A stretch of 64,000 nt of DNA, from positions 24,349-88,348 of the forward strand of contig CAVUAC010000071.1 of assembly GCA_963739335.1 (NCBI GenBank), read 5' to 3'. Positions within the stretch are counted from its first letter, which is position 1; the number at the start of each line of letters is the position of its first letter. Of the stretch, positions 33,783 to 42,528 are shown one piece after another. Source of the DNA: UBA9647 sp963739335 (GTDB lineage Bacteria; Bacteroidota; Ignavibacteria; UBA10030). Under the pieces are notes generated by a model. The model saw nothing but the letters and a program-made list of their open reading frames with translations. It did no database searches and was not told the origin of the DNA. Both the position numbers and the translations under genes were made by a program.

Positions 33783-34498
33783 TCTATCCTGCCATCGACA
33801 TCTATGAAGGAAAGTGTGTCCGCCTGCGGCAGGGGGATTTTGCCGACCAGAATGTGTATTACGATTCACCATTGGATATCGCCAGATCATTCCGCGATGC
33901 AGGGCTATCATCTTTCCACGTCGTTGACCTTGAAGGGGCAAAGAAGGGACAGGTCGTCAATTGGAGCGCTCTTTCAAAGATTCTCAATCTGGATGGAATT
34001 CAGGTTCAGGTCGGGGGAGGGATCCGAACCCGAGACGATATGACGCGGCTCTTGGCAGCAGGTGCAGCCCGTGTGGTCATCGGCAGTCTCGCTGTCAAAT
34101 CGCCGCATGTTGTCCAAGAGTGGATGGTAGAGTTTCGGAGCGAGCGTTTTGTAATCGCTGTTGATATTCGCGGTGGCGCTGTAGCACACAAAGGTTGGCT
34201 CGAGCGCGCCAATCTCACTCCGTCGACGCTTATTGAGACTATGGCGCGATCCGGTGCACTTCATTTTCTCTGCACCGATATTGACCGCGACGGCATGCTA
34301 GCCGGCCCAAATGTCGAGCTGTACAGACAGCTTCATATCGAATTTCCTTCCCTCCGGTTCATTGCATCCGGCGGAGTTTCCCGGATGGAAGATCTTGAAG
34401 ATCTCCATGCAGCCGGGTGTGCAGGTGTTGTGGTAGGAAAGGCACTGTACGAGGGGCGCATGAAGACCGAAGATCTCGCTCGTTATTCAGGACACTGA
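33776..34498 (+). CDS. hisA: ProFAR isomerase (phosphoribosylformimino-AICAR ribotide isomerase)
   Basis: TIM-barrel isomerase of the fourth step of histidine synthesis. The 240 residues include the catalytic Asp in YPAIDIYEGKCVRL, phosphate-binding VGGGIRTRDDM, the second catalytic Asp in VIAVDIRGG, LCTDIDRDGMLAGPN and ASGGVSRMEDL. Half-barrel symmetry with HisF is evident. It starts seven bases before the hisH stop, keeping the operon tightly packed. Confidence 0.96.
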   Translation: MLIYPAIDIYEGKCVRLRQGDFADQNVYYDSPLDIARSFRDAGLSSFHVVDLEGAKKGQVVNWSALSKILNLDGIQVQVGGGIRTRDDMTRLLAAGAARVVIGSLAVKSPHVVQEWMVEFRSERFVIAVDIRGGAVAHKGWLERANLTPSTLIETMARSGALHFLCTDIDRDGMLAGPNVELYRQLHIEFPSLRFIASGGVSRMEDLEDLHAAGCAGVVVGKALYEGRMKTEDLARYSGH

Positions 34499-34505
34499 GA
34501 ACCGC

Positions 34506-35261
34506 ATGCTGACAAAACGAATCATCCCGTGTCTCGATGTCAAGGACGGCCGAACGGTCAAAGGCACCAAATTCGTTGATCTACGCGATGCCGGTGATCC
34601 TGTGGATCTCGCTGCCCGATATTCCGACGAAGGAGCCGATGAGCTGGTTCTTCTTGACATCAGTGCCTCGCGCGAGGGACGAAAGACATTCCTTGCCGTC
34701 GTCGAGCGGGTTGCGAAGGCGATTCAAATCCCCTTTACCGTCGGAGGCGGCGTCAGCACGGTCGAAGACATCATGCGAGCTCTCGATGCAGGTGCTGATA
34801 AGGTCTCACTCAACACCGCGATTGTACAACGCCCCGATTTTCTCCTCGAGGCGGCAACGGCTGTCGGCTCACAATCGATTGTCGCAGCGATTGATGCCAA
34901 GCGAACGGGGAGCAGCTGGAGCGTCTGGATCAAAGGCGGATCGGAAGAGACCGGTGTTGATGCCGTTGCTTGGGCTCAGGAGGCAGTTCGTCGCGGGGTG
35001 GGCGAGCTTCTGGTTACTTCCATGGACACGGATGGTACGAAAGAAGGATACGACCTCGATCTCCTGCGTACTATTGCACTTAGCACCAGTGCTCCGCTTA
35101 TCGCTTCCGGAGGTGCCGGGACGCTTGAGCACATCAGAGATGCCATCACCGCTGGCAAGGCCGACGCCATTCTTGCGGCGAGTGTCTTCCACTATCAGGA
35201 GATTTCATTACTCGATATCAAAAAGTACCTGCAGAATAACAACATTCCAGTCCGGTTATGA
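34506..35261 (+). CDS. hisF: Imidazole glycerol phosphate synthase, cyclase subunit
   Basis: TIM-barrel cyclase that uses HisH-derived ammonia to make imidazole glycerol phosphate and AICAR. The 251 residues show RIIPCLDVKDGRTVKG with the catalytic Asp, FTVGGGVSTVEDI, IVAAIDAKR with the second Asp, TSMDTDGTKEGYDL and IASGGAGTLEHI. It follows hisA by seven bases and overlaps hisIE by four. Confidence 0.96.
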   Translation: MLTKRIIPCLDVKDGRTVKGTKFVDLRDAGDPVDLAARYSDEGADELVLLDISASREGRKTFLAVVERVAKAIQIPFTVGGGVSTVEDIMRALDAGADKVSLNTAIVQRPDFLLEAATAVGSQSIVAAIDAKRTGSSWSVWIKGGSEETGVDAVAWAQEAVRRGVGELLVTSMDTDGTKEGYDLDLLRTIALSTSAPLIASGGAGTLEHIRDAITAGKADAILAASVFHYQEISLLDIKKYLQNNNIPVRL

Positions 35262-35902
35262 TTGACAGGCTCAACTTTGAAAAACTGAACGGCTTAGTTC
35301 CCGCGGTCATTCAGGACGCAACAACCCATCAGGTCTTGATGGTGGGGTTTATGAATCGCGAGGCTTTGGAAAGAACATTACTCGAACAGAGAGTCACGTT
35401 TTGGAGTAGAACCAAAAAGCGACTCTGGCAGAAGGGGGAGTCTTCGGGAAACTTCCTGGGGGTCGTTTCCGTCGAGGTCGACTGTGATGGCGACGCGTTA
35501 CTCGTGAACGCACATCCGACAGGGCCCGTGTGTCATACAGGATCATACACATGCTTCGGTGACACAAAGGATTCCAATCCCGATTCAGTCTTCGCACGAC
35601 TGGAGAACATCATCCGGGAACGGCACCTCCACATGCCGCAGGAATCCTACACGGCAACACTTTTCCAGCAGGGCACTGCACGCATCGCGCAGAAAGTCGG
35701 AGAGGAAGCCGTGGAGGCCGTCGTCGCCGCTATTCAGGGCAAGCGCGAATCGCTGAAGGAAGAATCTGCGGACTTGTTGTACCACCTCCTGGTATTGCTC
35801 CAGGCGCAGGGATTGGGATTGACAGATGTAGCGGGTGTGCTGGAGAAAAGAATGGAGAAGGCAACGCCGAAAGATGCTACCACGACCTCGCCGGCGAGCT
35901 AG
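35258..35902 (+). CDS. hisI: Bifunctional phosphoribosyl-AMP cyclohydrolase / phosphoribosyl-ATP pyrophosphohydrolase
   Basis: HisIE fusion for steps two and three. Residues 1 to about 115 are HisI: MVGFMNREALERTL, TFWSRTKKRLWQKGESSGN and the metal/substrate loop DCDGDALLVNAHPTGPVCHTG. Residues about 120-205 are HisE: a helical MazG-like domain with QQGTARIAQKVGEEAVEAVVAA and ESADLLYHLLVLL. Total 214 residues, normal for the fusion. It closes the operon; its stop lies five bases from the stop of the converging ACT gene and no terminator was found there. Confidence 0.95.
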   Translation: MIDRLNFEKLNGLVPAVIQDATTHQVLMVGFMNREALERTLLEQRVTFWSRTKKRLWQKGESSGNFLGVVSVEVDCDGDALLVNAHPTGPVCHTGSYTCFGDTKDSNPDSVFARLENIIRERHLHMPQESYTATLFQQGTARIAQKVGEEAVEAVVAAIQGKRESLKEESADLLYHLLVLLQAQGLGLTDVAGVLEKRMEKATPKDATTTSPAS

Positions 35903-35907
35903 GAGAG

Positions 35908-36303
35908 CTATTCTTCTTTGTGGACGAACTCGTGTCCCGCCTTCTGCAGCGCCTGTACGGCGGTTACGAGATGCTCTTCCATGACAAATACGTAGTCCGT
36001 GTTGAATGTGCTGACCGCAAAGAGCGGAACGTTTGCTTCAGCGAGAGGCCCGGCGATCGATGCAAGCACGCCAACTTCCCGAAGCTTCATATCCCCCCCT
36101 ACTCTGAGACAGCGCCAGCCGAACTCCTGTTGAACATTGTTCGGCGCCATGTAGTCCGGACAGACAATGGTGAGCTCGTCGTCAGTACGGAAAATGAAGC
36201 ACATCTCCCCTTTGGAAAGAATCGAAGGGATCTCAGCAAATTGGGGAAGCTTGTTGATCGTGAACGCCTCGTTCATCAAGTGAAGCGTTAGTTTCTTCGT
36301 CAT
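35908..36303 (-). CDS. ACT-domain protein
   Basis: A 131-residue protein made of paired ACT-like modules. The pattern EMCFIFRTDDELTIVCP, GWRCLRVGG, VGVLASIAGPLAEANVPLFAVSTFNTDYVFV is typical of the small ACT_7-type family (related to the regulatory part of aspartate kinases and CASTOR proteins). It probably binds an amino acid. Start ATG 36303; an upstream TTG is unlikely. It converges on the histidine operon with five bases between stops; a functional link to amino acid sensing is possible but only suggested by position. Confidence 0.85.
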   Translation of the reverse strand: MTKKLTLHLMNEAFTINKLPQFAEIPSILSKGEMCFIFRTDDELTIVCPDYMAPNNVQQEFGWRCLRVGGDMKLREVGVLASIAGPLAEANVPLFAVSTFNTDYVFVMEEHLVTAVQALQKAGHEFVHKEE

Positions 36304-36475
36304 GGGCAATGCCTCATCGGACGTGCGGTGCAGCTTGGTCGGGGTCAGCTACTAGGGAAAATGTACCACATCGCCTGCTCTCCCGCAAGTTTGTTCTCAT
36401 CTTGGTTGACCGGCAACGCAAAATTCATTAGTATTATCAACCCTGTAACGGTTCTTTCACGCTCTCACATTAACA

Positions 36476-37141
36476 GTGGACACACGATCAGCACTTGTCG
36501 TCGGCGCCACGGGTCTCGTGGGCGGACACCTTCTCCAGCTTCTCCTCGGTGATGATGCATACGGCAGTGTCACTGTTCTAGCACGGAAGCCGCTTGCTAT
36601 TCAACACCCAAAGCTCCGAGCGTGCATCATCAATTTTGATCAACTCGACCTTTCCAGGGACGCTATTCGAGGCGATGATGTGTTTTGCTGCCTGGGAACC
36701 ACAATCAGCATCGCAGGCTCACAGGAAGCTTTTCGCAGGGTTGATTTCGTGTACGTTGTACAGACGGCGGCACTTGCCTTCGAGAACGGTGCAAAACAGT
36801 GCTTGACGGTTTCCGCCCTCGGGGCAAATGTGAATTCCCGCATCTTCTATAACCGGGTCAAAGGCGAAGTTGAGCAAGCGGTGGCAAAACTCCCCTTCGA
36901 TGCCGTGCATATTTTCCGGCCATCGTTCCTTCTCGGTGAACGAAAGGAATCCCGGCCTGGAGAAAAAATCGGCATTGCTTTGATGAAGTCACTCTCTTTC
37001 ATGTTAGTCAGCAGCATACGGAAATACCGCGCCATCCATGCACAGGCGGTTGCCAAAGCAATGGTCGCCGTGGCAAAACAACGGCGTACCGGTGTCAATA
37101 TTTACGAGTCCGATCACATTCAGCAGCTGAGCCAGTCCTAG
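36476..37141 (+). CDS. NAD(P)-binding Rossmann protein, TIP30/YbjT-like
   Basis: A 221-residue atypical short-chain dehydrogenase. The dinucleotide site reads ALVVGATGLVGGHLLQLLL; further marks are DVFCCLGTT, LTVSALGAN, the YNRVKGEVE motif with the Tyr/Lys pair, and HIFRPSFLLGER. It resembles the TIP30/HTATIP2 group. The start is GTG 36476, which agrees with the family N-terminus. It is transcribed divergently from the ACT gene across 172 bases. Substrate unknown. Confidence 0.88.
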   Translation: MDTRSALVVGATGLVGGHLLQLLLGDDAYGSVTVLARKPLAIQHPKLRACIINFDQLDLSRDAIRGDDVFCCLGTTISIAGSQEAFRRVDFVYVVQTAALAFENGAKQCLTVSALGANVNSRIFYNRVKGEVEQAVAKLPFDAVHIFRPSFLLGERKESRPGEKIGIALMKSLSFMLVSSIRKYRAIHAQAVAKAMVAVAKQRRTGVNIYESDHIQQLSQS

Positions 37142-37178
37142 AATTCAGCTATCGTTCACATCCGGAGAACCAGACCCC

Positions 37179-38561
37179 ATGCGTAAACAGAGATGCTTCT
37201 TCATCCTTTTCTTTACAGTCTTTTTCGCGTCGATCCTTGTGGCACAGTCGCCAGTCGTGAAACGCTACAATGCCACTGCAAACGATATTGTCCGAGAGGC
37301 GCTTGGCTCCAATAATTCCTATGACCTGCTGTATCAACTCTGCGTGAGCATCGGTCATCGCATCAGCGGATCGCCTCAGGCGGCAGATGCCGTAGCGTGG
37401 GCGAAGAACATCATGGAGAAGTACGGCTTCGACAACGTACATCTCGAGCCAGTGATGGTCCCGCACTGGGTACGCGGACCCGTCGAGGAAGCATATCTGC
37501 TGCATCCCTCTGGGGAGAGGGAGAAGCTCAATGTCACCGCTTTGGGGGGAACGATAGGAACTCCAGCTGAAGGAATTACAGCCGAGGTCATCGAGGTGAA
37601 ATCATTCGATGAACTCCGCAAGCTTGGAGTCAAGGCAAGGGGGAAAATCGTGTTCTTCAATCGGCCGATGGATCGGACACTCATCAACACGTTTGCTGCA
37701 TACAGTGGAGCCGTAGATCAACGTGGCGGCGGTGCCATTCTGGCTGCGAGGTACGGCGGTGTTGCAGCCCTCGTGCGTTCGATGACAACGCGCGTGGACG
37801 ATTCGCCACATACCGGAGCGATGGGGTATGTTGACACAGTCAGGAAATTACCTGCTGCAGCTATCAGTACACGCGGCGCCAACTTCTTGAGCAAATCGCT
37901 CACCGAGGAGCCTTCTATCCGTATTCAATTGAAGCTCTCCGCGCAGACGCTACCGGACGTCGAGTCAGCCAATGTCGTCGGCGAATTGAAAGGAACAGAA
38001 AAACCCAACGAAGTCATCGTCATCGGCGGACATCTTGATAGCTGGGATATCGGCCAGGGTGCTCAGGACGATGGCGCGGGTTGCGTTCAATCCATTGAGG
38101 CACTGCGGATACTCAAGAAGCTCGGGTTAAAGCCCAAACGGACCATTCGAGCTGTCATGTTCATGAACGAAGAGAATGGCCTTCGAGGCGGAATCGGCTA
38201 TGCGGCAAAAGATCGACCCGGTGAGAAACAGATCGCTGCTATTGAGTCAGACGAGGGTGGATTCAATCCGCGCGGATTCGGCATCAACGACACTCTCGCA
38301 TACAGAAAAATCTCACCCTGGGCTCCTTTGCTGAGATCCTTTGGTGCCGATCGCATCGAACTCGGTGGTGGAGCTGCAGACATCAGCCCGCTCGGACAGA
38401 AGGGTGTGCCGATGATCGCATTGAGCGTCGACACGCACCGCTACTTCGACGTCCATCATTCGGAAAATGACAACCTGGGTGCTGTCAACGAGCGTGAGCT
38501 TGCACTTGGCGCCGCCGCGATGGCAATTCTCTCATACGTGCTGGCACAGGAAGGCCTGTAG
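37179..38561 (+). CDS. Secreted M28-family metallopeptidase (carboxypeptidase Q-like)
   Basis: A 460-residue exported zinc exopeptidase. A signal peptide (FFILFFTVFFASILVAQ) is followed by a propeptide-like helix region, a PA-type insert (residues about 110-250), and the catalytic domain. Its co-catalytic ligands are IGGHLDSWDIGQGAQDDGAG (His, Asp), MNEENGLRG (Glu-Glu), IESDEGG (Asp) and DVHHSENDN (His). The order and length match plasma glutamate carboxypeptidase-like M28 enzymes. GGAGA precedes the ATG. It opens a cluster of secreted peptidases (with the S46 and S9 genes downstream). Confidence 0.93.
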   Translation: MRKQRCFFILFFTVFFASILVAQSPVVKRYNATANDIVREALGSNNSYDLLYQLCVSIGHRISGSPQAADAVAWAKNIMEKYGFDNVHLEPVMVPHWVRGPVEEAYLLHPSGEREKLNVTALGGTIGTPAEGITAEVIEVKSFDELRKLGVKARGKIVFFNRPMDRTLINTFAAYSGAVDQRGGGAILAARYGGVAALVRSMTTRVDDSPHTGAMGYVDTVRKLPAAAISTRGANFLSKSLTEEPSIRIQLKLSAQTLPDVESANVVGELKGTEKPNEVIVIGGHLDSWDIGQGAQDDGAGCVQSIEALRILKKLGLKPKRTIRAVMFMNEENGLRGGIGYAAKDRPGEKQIAAIESDEGGFNPRGFGINDTLAYRKISPWAPLLRSFGADRIELGGGAADISPLGQKGVPMIALSVDTHRYFDVHHSENDNLGAVNERELALGAAAMAILSYVLAQEGL

Positions 38562-38572
38562 CACACAGAGGT

Positions 38573-38599
38573 CCCGCGAGGGCTCAAGACCTTCGCGGG
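38573..38599. terminator. Hairpin just after the M28 peptidase gene
   Basis: CCCGCGAGG at 38573-38581 pairs with CCTTCGCGGG at 38590-38599 with one bulged T and an 8-base loop. It starts 12 bases after the stop at 38561. Only a weak A/T stretch follows, so termination efficiency is uncertain. Confidence 0.45.
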
Positions 38600-38600
38600 G

Positions 38601-38961
38601 CTTACAAAAACCTACCGTCACCGTGAAGACCAAGTCCTGGGACAATGGACAGATTCTGAGGAAGTCGCTTTTGCGCGGAAGATGCATAATGGATTTGAGT
38701 CCGTTTTCGTCGGGAGCGCACCCGCTTCCTGTTGAGATCTTGCGTTGGCTCGCCGCCATTGCAGGCGTACGATTGTGGACCACCCTGCCTGATTGCGTCC
38801 GCGCAACTCGTGACGCCGCGGTCATCCTCGCATCCAGTGATGGAGAGCGCACGCTTCGCCTTCCTCACCCGTTGGCTCCTGCCGAAGGAGGCGCTGCATC
38901 CAGGAAATATCAGATCAACATGAAATTTGGAGACGCGAGGGTGTTTGTGAAGAGGGTGTAG
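38601..38961 (+). pseudogene. 5'-truncated, frameshifted gene remnant of unknown family
   Basis: About 120 codons with coding character but no start. The first part reads TYRHREDQVLGQWTDSEEVAF and FESVFVGSAPA in one frame. The second, one base off, reads VEILRWLAAIAGVRLWTTLP, RATRDAAVILASSDGERTL and MKFGDARVFVKRV. Dropping one T at 38726-38727 joins them as GSAPAPVEIL. The N-terminal bulk is missing. An intact 90-codon frame from ATG 38689 exists but omits half of the conserved-looking part. I suspect the C-terminus of a larger exported or carbohydrate-active protein, without firm evidence. Confidence 0.55.
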
Positions 38962-39130
38962 GAGACAGTTTCTAGTCATTAGTTAATGAGTGAGTGGTTT
39001 GCGCCATAGGTGCATCCGCCTCCGGCGGAAATTGGTGATTGATCTGCTGGCGCTTGTCTAACGTTTCTGGTCTTGCCTTTCTGTTTTCCGTCTCACGTTT
39101 TACGTTTCTTTCTTCCATTGGCTTTTCGCC
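38962..39130. repeat. Low-complexity intergenic tract with small palindrome
   Basis: Contains TCATTAGTTAATGAGTGAGTG, the hairpin TCCGCC-TCC-GGCGGA (39015-39029) and a degenerate run of CGTTTCTGG, CGTCTCACG, TTTTACGTTTC units. No gene. The type of sequence resembles the tract at 20291-20405. Confidence 0.4.
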
Positions 39131-39183
39131 AAAATTTAAATAAACTTCATTCTCACCTATCTTATTCAACGGAGGCGGTCACC

Positions 39184-41328
39184 ATGGCAAAACGTCTTCT
39201 TCTCTTTTCTGCCATTTTCTTTTTTCAACTTGCTATCGCTGACGAAGGGATGTATCCTATCAGCGAGATCCATAGGCTTAATCTGAAGGCAAAAGGGCTC
39301 AAGATTGACCCCAAAGCCATCTACAATCCCAACGGCGTTGGACTCATTGACGCCGTCGTGCAGCTGAGTGGGTGTACCGGATCCTTTGTCTCAGCTAACG
39401 GTCTCATCCTGACGAATCATCATTGTTCCTTCGCTGCCATCCAGGCCGCAAGCACAACGGAAAACGACTACGTCACGAATGGATTCCATGCCCCAACCCG
39501 GAAAGATGAGATCCAGGCCCGGGGCATCGTTGCCCGAATTCTGGAATCGTACCGCGATGTCTCGAAGGAAGTCCTCAGCGCCATCAGTTACAAGGTGGAC
39601 CTCGCCGAGCGCACAAAAGCAATAGACAAGAAGATCAGGGAGATCGTTGCCGAGACCGAAAAGAAATATCCCGGCAAACGCGCTGAGGTCTCTGAAATGT
39701 TCACCGGCAAAGTATATGTGTTGTTCCTATCCACGGTTCTTCGCGACATCCGGCTTGTGTACGTACCGCCCCGCTCCATTGGCGAGTTTGGCGGCGAGAA
39801 CGACAACTGGGTCTGGCCGCGGCACACCGGGGACTTCTCCTTCCTGCGCGCCTACGCTACGCCAGATGGCTCGCCTGCAGAATATTCACCGAACAATGTT
39901 CCCTACCATCCGAAGAAATTTCTCAAGGTCAATCCGGCCGGAGTTGATGAGGGGGATTTCACGTTCATTCTCGGTTATCCGGGCCGCACCTTCCGCCACA
40001 GGACCTCCCACTACCTCGCCTACGAGGAGAACTACCGCATGCCGTATGTCGCGGACCTGTACGACTGGCAGATCGCCACGATGGAAGCAATGGGAAAGAA
40101 CAATCGCGCGATCGCCCTGAAGCACGATGCGCGCATCAAAGGGTTGGCAAACACGATGAAGAACTACCGGGGCAAGCTACTCGGCATGAAACGTCTCCAC
40201 CTCGTCGACGCGAAGAGAGAGGAGGAGAAACTTCTTCAACAGTACATCGATGCCGATCCGCAACGAAAGGCTTTGTATGGAACTCTCCTTGAAGACATCG
40301 CAAACGTCTACAAAAATATGTCAGACCACGCCGCATCAGAGCTTGTTCTTGACTACCTCCGTTCAAGCTCTACGCTCCTTGGCTACGCGTTCACCATCTA
40401 CGAGTCATCCCTCGAGATACAAAAACCCGATCTTGAGCGCCTCCCGCCATATATGGAACGCAATCTGGCAAATACAAAACAGGCTCTGCGTCAAGGACTG
40501 AGGAACTACTATGAACCGGCGGACAAGGCATTCCTGAAGCATATTCTGATGCAGGCGCTCGCCCTGCCGGAAAATCAACGCATCGAGGCCGTCGATAGTC
40601 AGTTCAAGGGCCGGAGCGAACAAGAAATCGACCAGATGATCGACCAGGCATTTGCTCAGTCGCAGCTTGCCGATGAGAACATCGTCGTCTCGTCCTTTGG
40701 AAAACAGCCGGAAGAATTAGAGCAGATGGACGATCTGTTCATCCGGGGAGCAAGGATATTGTATCCGATGTACCAAAAGCTTCGCGAAACGCGGCAGCAG
40801 CGCGAAGGGGCCCTGTCAAAACTCTCGGCATTGCTTGTCGACGTCAAACAGCAGTACCAGAAGACGAATTTCATCCCCGACGCAAACAGCACGCTCCGGT
40901 TCACGTTCGGTCACATCAAAGGCTTTTCTCCAGTCGATGCAACCTATTACAAACCAATTACGACGCTTACCGGAGTCATCGAGAAGACGACGGGCAAAGA
41001 TCCGTATGCCACACCACAGAAGGTTCTCGACCTCTACAAAGCAAAAGACTTTGGGCGTTACAGGAATGCAAAGCTGAAGGATGTGCCCGTTGCCATCCTT
41101 TATGATATGGACACATCAGGCGGCAACTCCGGCAGTCCGGTGCTGGATGCTCGCGGAGAACTCGTTGGGGTAAACTTTGACCGTGCATACGAAGCAACGA
41201 TTAACGACTATGCGTGGAGTGAATCATACAGTCGCTCGATCGCTGTGGATATCCGGTACGTGCTCTGGGTTACCGAAAAGGTCGGCGGGGCAGATCACAT
41301 TTTGAATGAACTCGGAGTAAGAAAGTAA
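39184..41328 (+). CDS. S46-family dipeptidyl-peptidase, DPP11-like (acidic P1)
   Basis: A 714-residue periplasmic serine exopeptidase removing dipeptides from N-termini. After a signal peptide (LLLFSAIFFFQLAIA) the chymotrypsin-like halves flank a large helical domain. The catalytic His lies in LILTNHHC (residues 79-80) and the Ser in GGNSGSPVLD (Ser649). Residue 667, exactly 18 after the Ser, is Arg (VNFDRAYE). In characterised S46 enzymes Arg at this offset marks DPP11 (Asp/Glu at P1) and Gly marks DPP7. Start ATG 39184 precedes the signal peptide. Probably works with the M28 and S9 peptidases nearby in peptide scavenging. Confidence 0.93.
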   Translation: MAKRLLLFSAIFFFQLAIADEGMYPISEIHRLNLKAKGLKIDPKAIYNPNGVGLIDAVVQLSGCTGSFVSANGLILTNHHCSFAAIQAASTTENDYVTNGFHAPTRKDEIQARGIVARILESYRDVSKEVLSAISYKVDLAERTKAIDKKIREIVAETEKKYPGKRAEVSEMFTGKVYVLFLSTVLRDIRLVYVPPRSIGEFGGENDNWVWPRHTGDFSFLRAYATPDGSPAEYSPNNVPYHPKKFLKVNPAGVDEGDFTFILGYPGRTFRHRTSHYLAYEENYRMPYVADLYDWQIATMEAMGKNNRAIALKHDARIKGLANTMKNYRGKLLGMKRLHLVDAKREEEKLLQQYIDADPQRKALYGTLLEDIANVYKNMSDHAASELVLDYLRSSSTLLGYAFTIYESSLEIQKPDLERLPPYMERNLANTKQALRQGLRNYYEPADKAFLKHILMQALALPENQRIEAVDSQFKGRSEQEIDQMIDQAFAQSQLADENIVVSSFGKQPEELEQMDDLFIRGARILYPMYQKLRETRQQREGALSKLSALLVDVKQQYQKTNFIPDANSTLRFTFGHIKGFSPVDATYYKPITTLTGVIEKTTGKDPYATPQKVLDLYKAKDFGRYRNAKLKDVPVAILYDMDTSGGNSGSPVLDARGELVGVNFDRAYEATINDYAWSESYSRSIAVDIRYVLWVTEKVGGADHILNELGVRK

Positions 41329-41370
41329 CTGACCGCTTCCATAGGAATCCGCCTCATGGAGGGAACAGCA

Positions 41371-42462
41371 ATGAAAATGAAGAATGTATCCTGGATAGCT
41401 CAGGTGTTTCTCCTTTTGGTCTGCTTGCCCTTCGCAGCGGCTCCGGCCGCAGGCCAGGAGAAGCAACCCGATGAGAAGCAACTAATTGAAAAGAAGTTCG
41501 AGGCTCTGAATCATCGAATGGATCAGCTCGCAAAGTCGATCGACGATGTACTTTGGTATGACAAAGTTGGCGATGTTGCGACGATCGATAAGGTGTACAT
41601 CGTCGGCTCTCCGCCGGCAAAGGCAAAGAACCCGACCGCGATGGGGGCAAAGAACCCCGTCAAGTTTTGGTCGTACATCTTCATACCGCAGAAGATCGAC
41701 CGGAGCAAGAAGTATCCGCTGCTGGTACTTCCACACGGCGGCGTGCACGCCGACTTCACCACATATCACACACACATCATCCGTGAGTTGATGACTCAGG
41801 GATACATTGTCGTCGCGCCAGAGTATCGTGGCAGCACGGGGTACGGCAAAGCGTTCTATGAGCAAATCGACTATGGTGGGTTGGAAATCGAGGACAACCA
41901 TGCAGCCCGTGACCACATGGTGGAGAATTACGATTTCATCGACGCTGATCGGGTCGGCATCATCGGTTGGAGCCACGGTGGCTTAATCTCTCTGATGGAT
42001 GTGTTCGAGCATCCCGACGATTACAAAGTGGCGTTTGCAGGTGTCCCCGTGAGCGATCTCGTCCAGCGAATGGGGTACTACGACGATGAATATCGACAGC
42101 AATTCTCTGCGCCATATCATATCGGCAAGACTGCGAATGAAGATGTGCAGGAATATCGTCGCCGGTCACCCGTAAACCACGTTCAGAAGTTGCGCACGCC
42201 ACTTCTCATCCACACCAACACGAACGATGATGATGTCAATGTGCTCGAGGTCGAGCATCTGATCGAAGCCTTGAAGGCGGCAGGGAAGAAGTTCGAGTAC
42301 GAAATCTTCAAGGATATCCCCGGCGGACACAGCTTTGACCGCATCGACACCAAGAAGGCCCGGGAGATCAGGCTCAAGATCTACAAATTCCTTGCCGGCT
42401 ATTTGAAGCCACCGCATCCATTCGGCTCGGTGGCAGACCTTGAAAAAGCAGGTTATAAATGA
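41371..42462 (+). CDS. Secreted S9-like prolyl oligopeptidase-family hydrolase
   Basis: A 363-residue alpha/beta hydrolase with a signal peptide (IAQVFLLLVCLPFAAAPAAG). It shows PLLVLPHGGVHA (oxyanion hole), APEYRGSTGYG, the nucleophile elbow GWSHGG (Ser201), acid Asp in HTNTNDDDVNVLE and base His320 in PGGHSFD. Only the catalytic domain is present; the beta-propeller of classical S9 enzymes is absent. Start ATG 41371 has GGAGGG seven bases upstream, better than the in-frame ATG at 41356. It lies 42 bases after the S46 gene and is probably co-transcribed. Confidence 0.9.
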   Translation: MKMKNVSWIAQVFLLLVCLPFAAAPAAGQEKQPDEKQLIEKKFEALNHRMDQLAKSIDDVLWYDKVGDVATIDKVYIVGSPPAKAKNPTAMGAKNPVKFWSYIFIPQKIDRSKKYPLLVLPHGGVHADFTTYHTHIIRELMTQGYIVVAPEYRGSTGYGKAFYEQIDYGGLEIEDNHAARDHMVENYDFIDADRVGIIGWSHGGLISLMDVFEHPDDYKVAFAGVPVSDLVQRMGYYDDEYRQQFSAPYHIGKTANEDVQEYRRRSPVNHVQKLRTPLLIHTNTNDDDVNVLEVEHLIEALKAAGKKFEYEIFKDIPGGHSFDRIDTKKAREIRLKIYKFLAGYLKPPHPFGSVADLEKAGYK

Positions 42463-42528
42463 TATCCTTCATTGTTCTAGCGCGCGAGTGACACGCGCGG
42501 CAATTGACCGTTCACTCAGGAGAGCTTC

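Noticed and set aside
38689..38961. Intact 90-residue gene starting at ATG 38689
   Set aside because: Coding-like sequence continues upstream in another frame and joins it after removal of one base, so a truncated remnant fits better.
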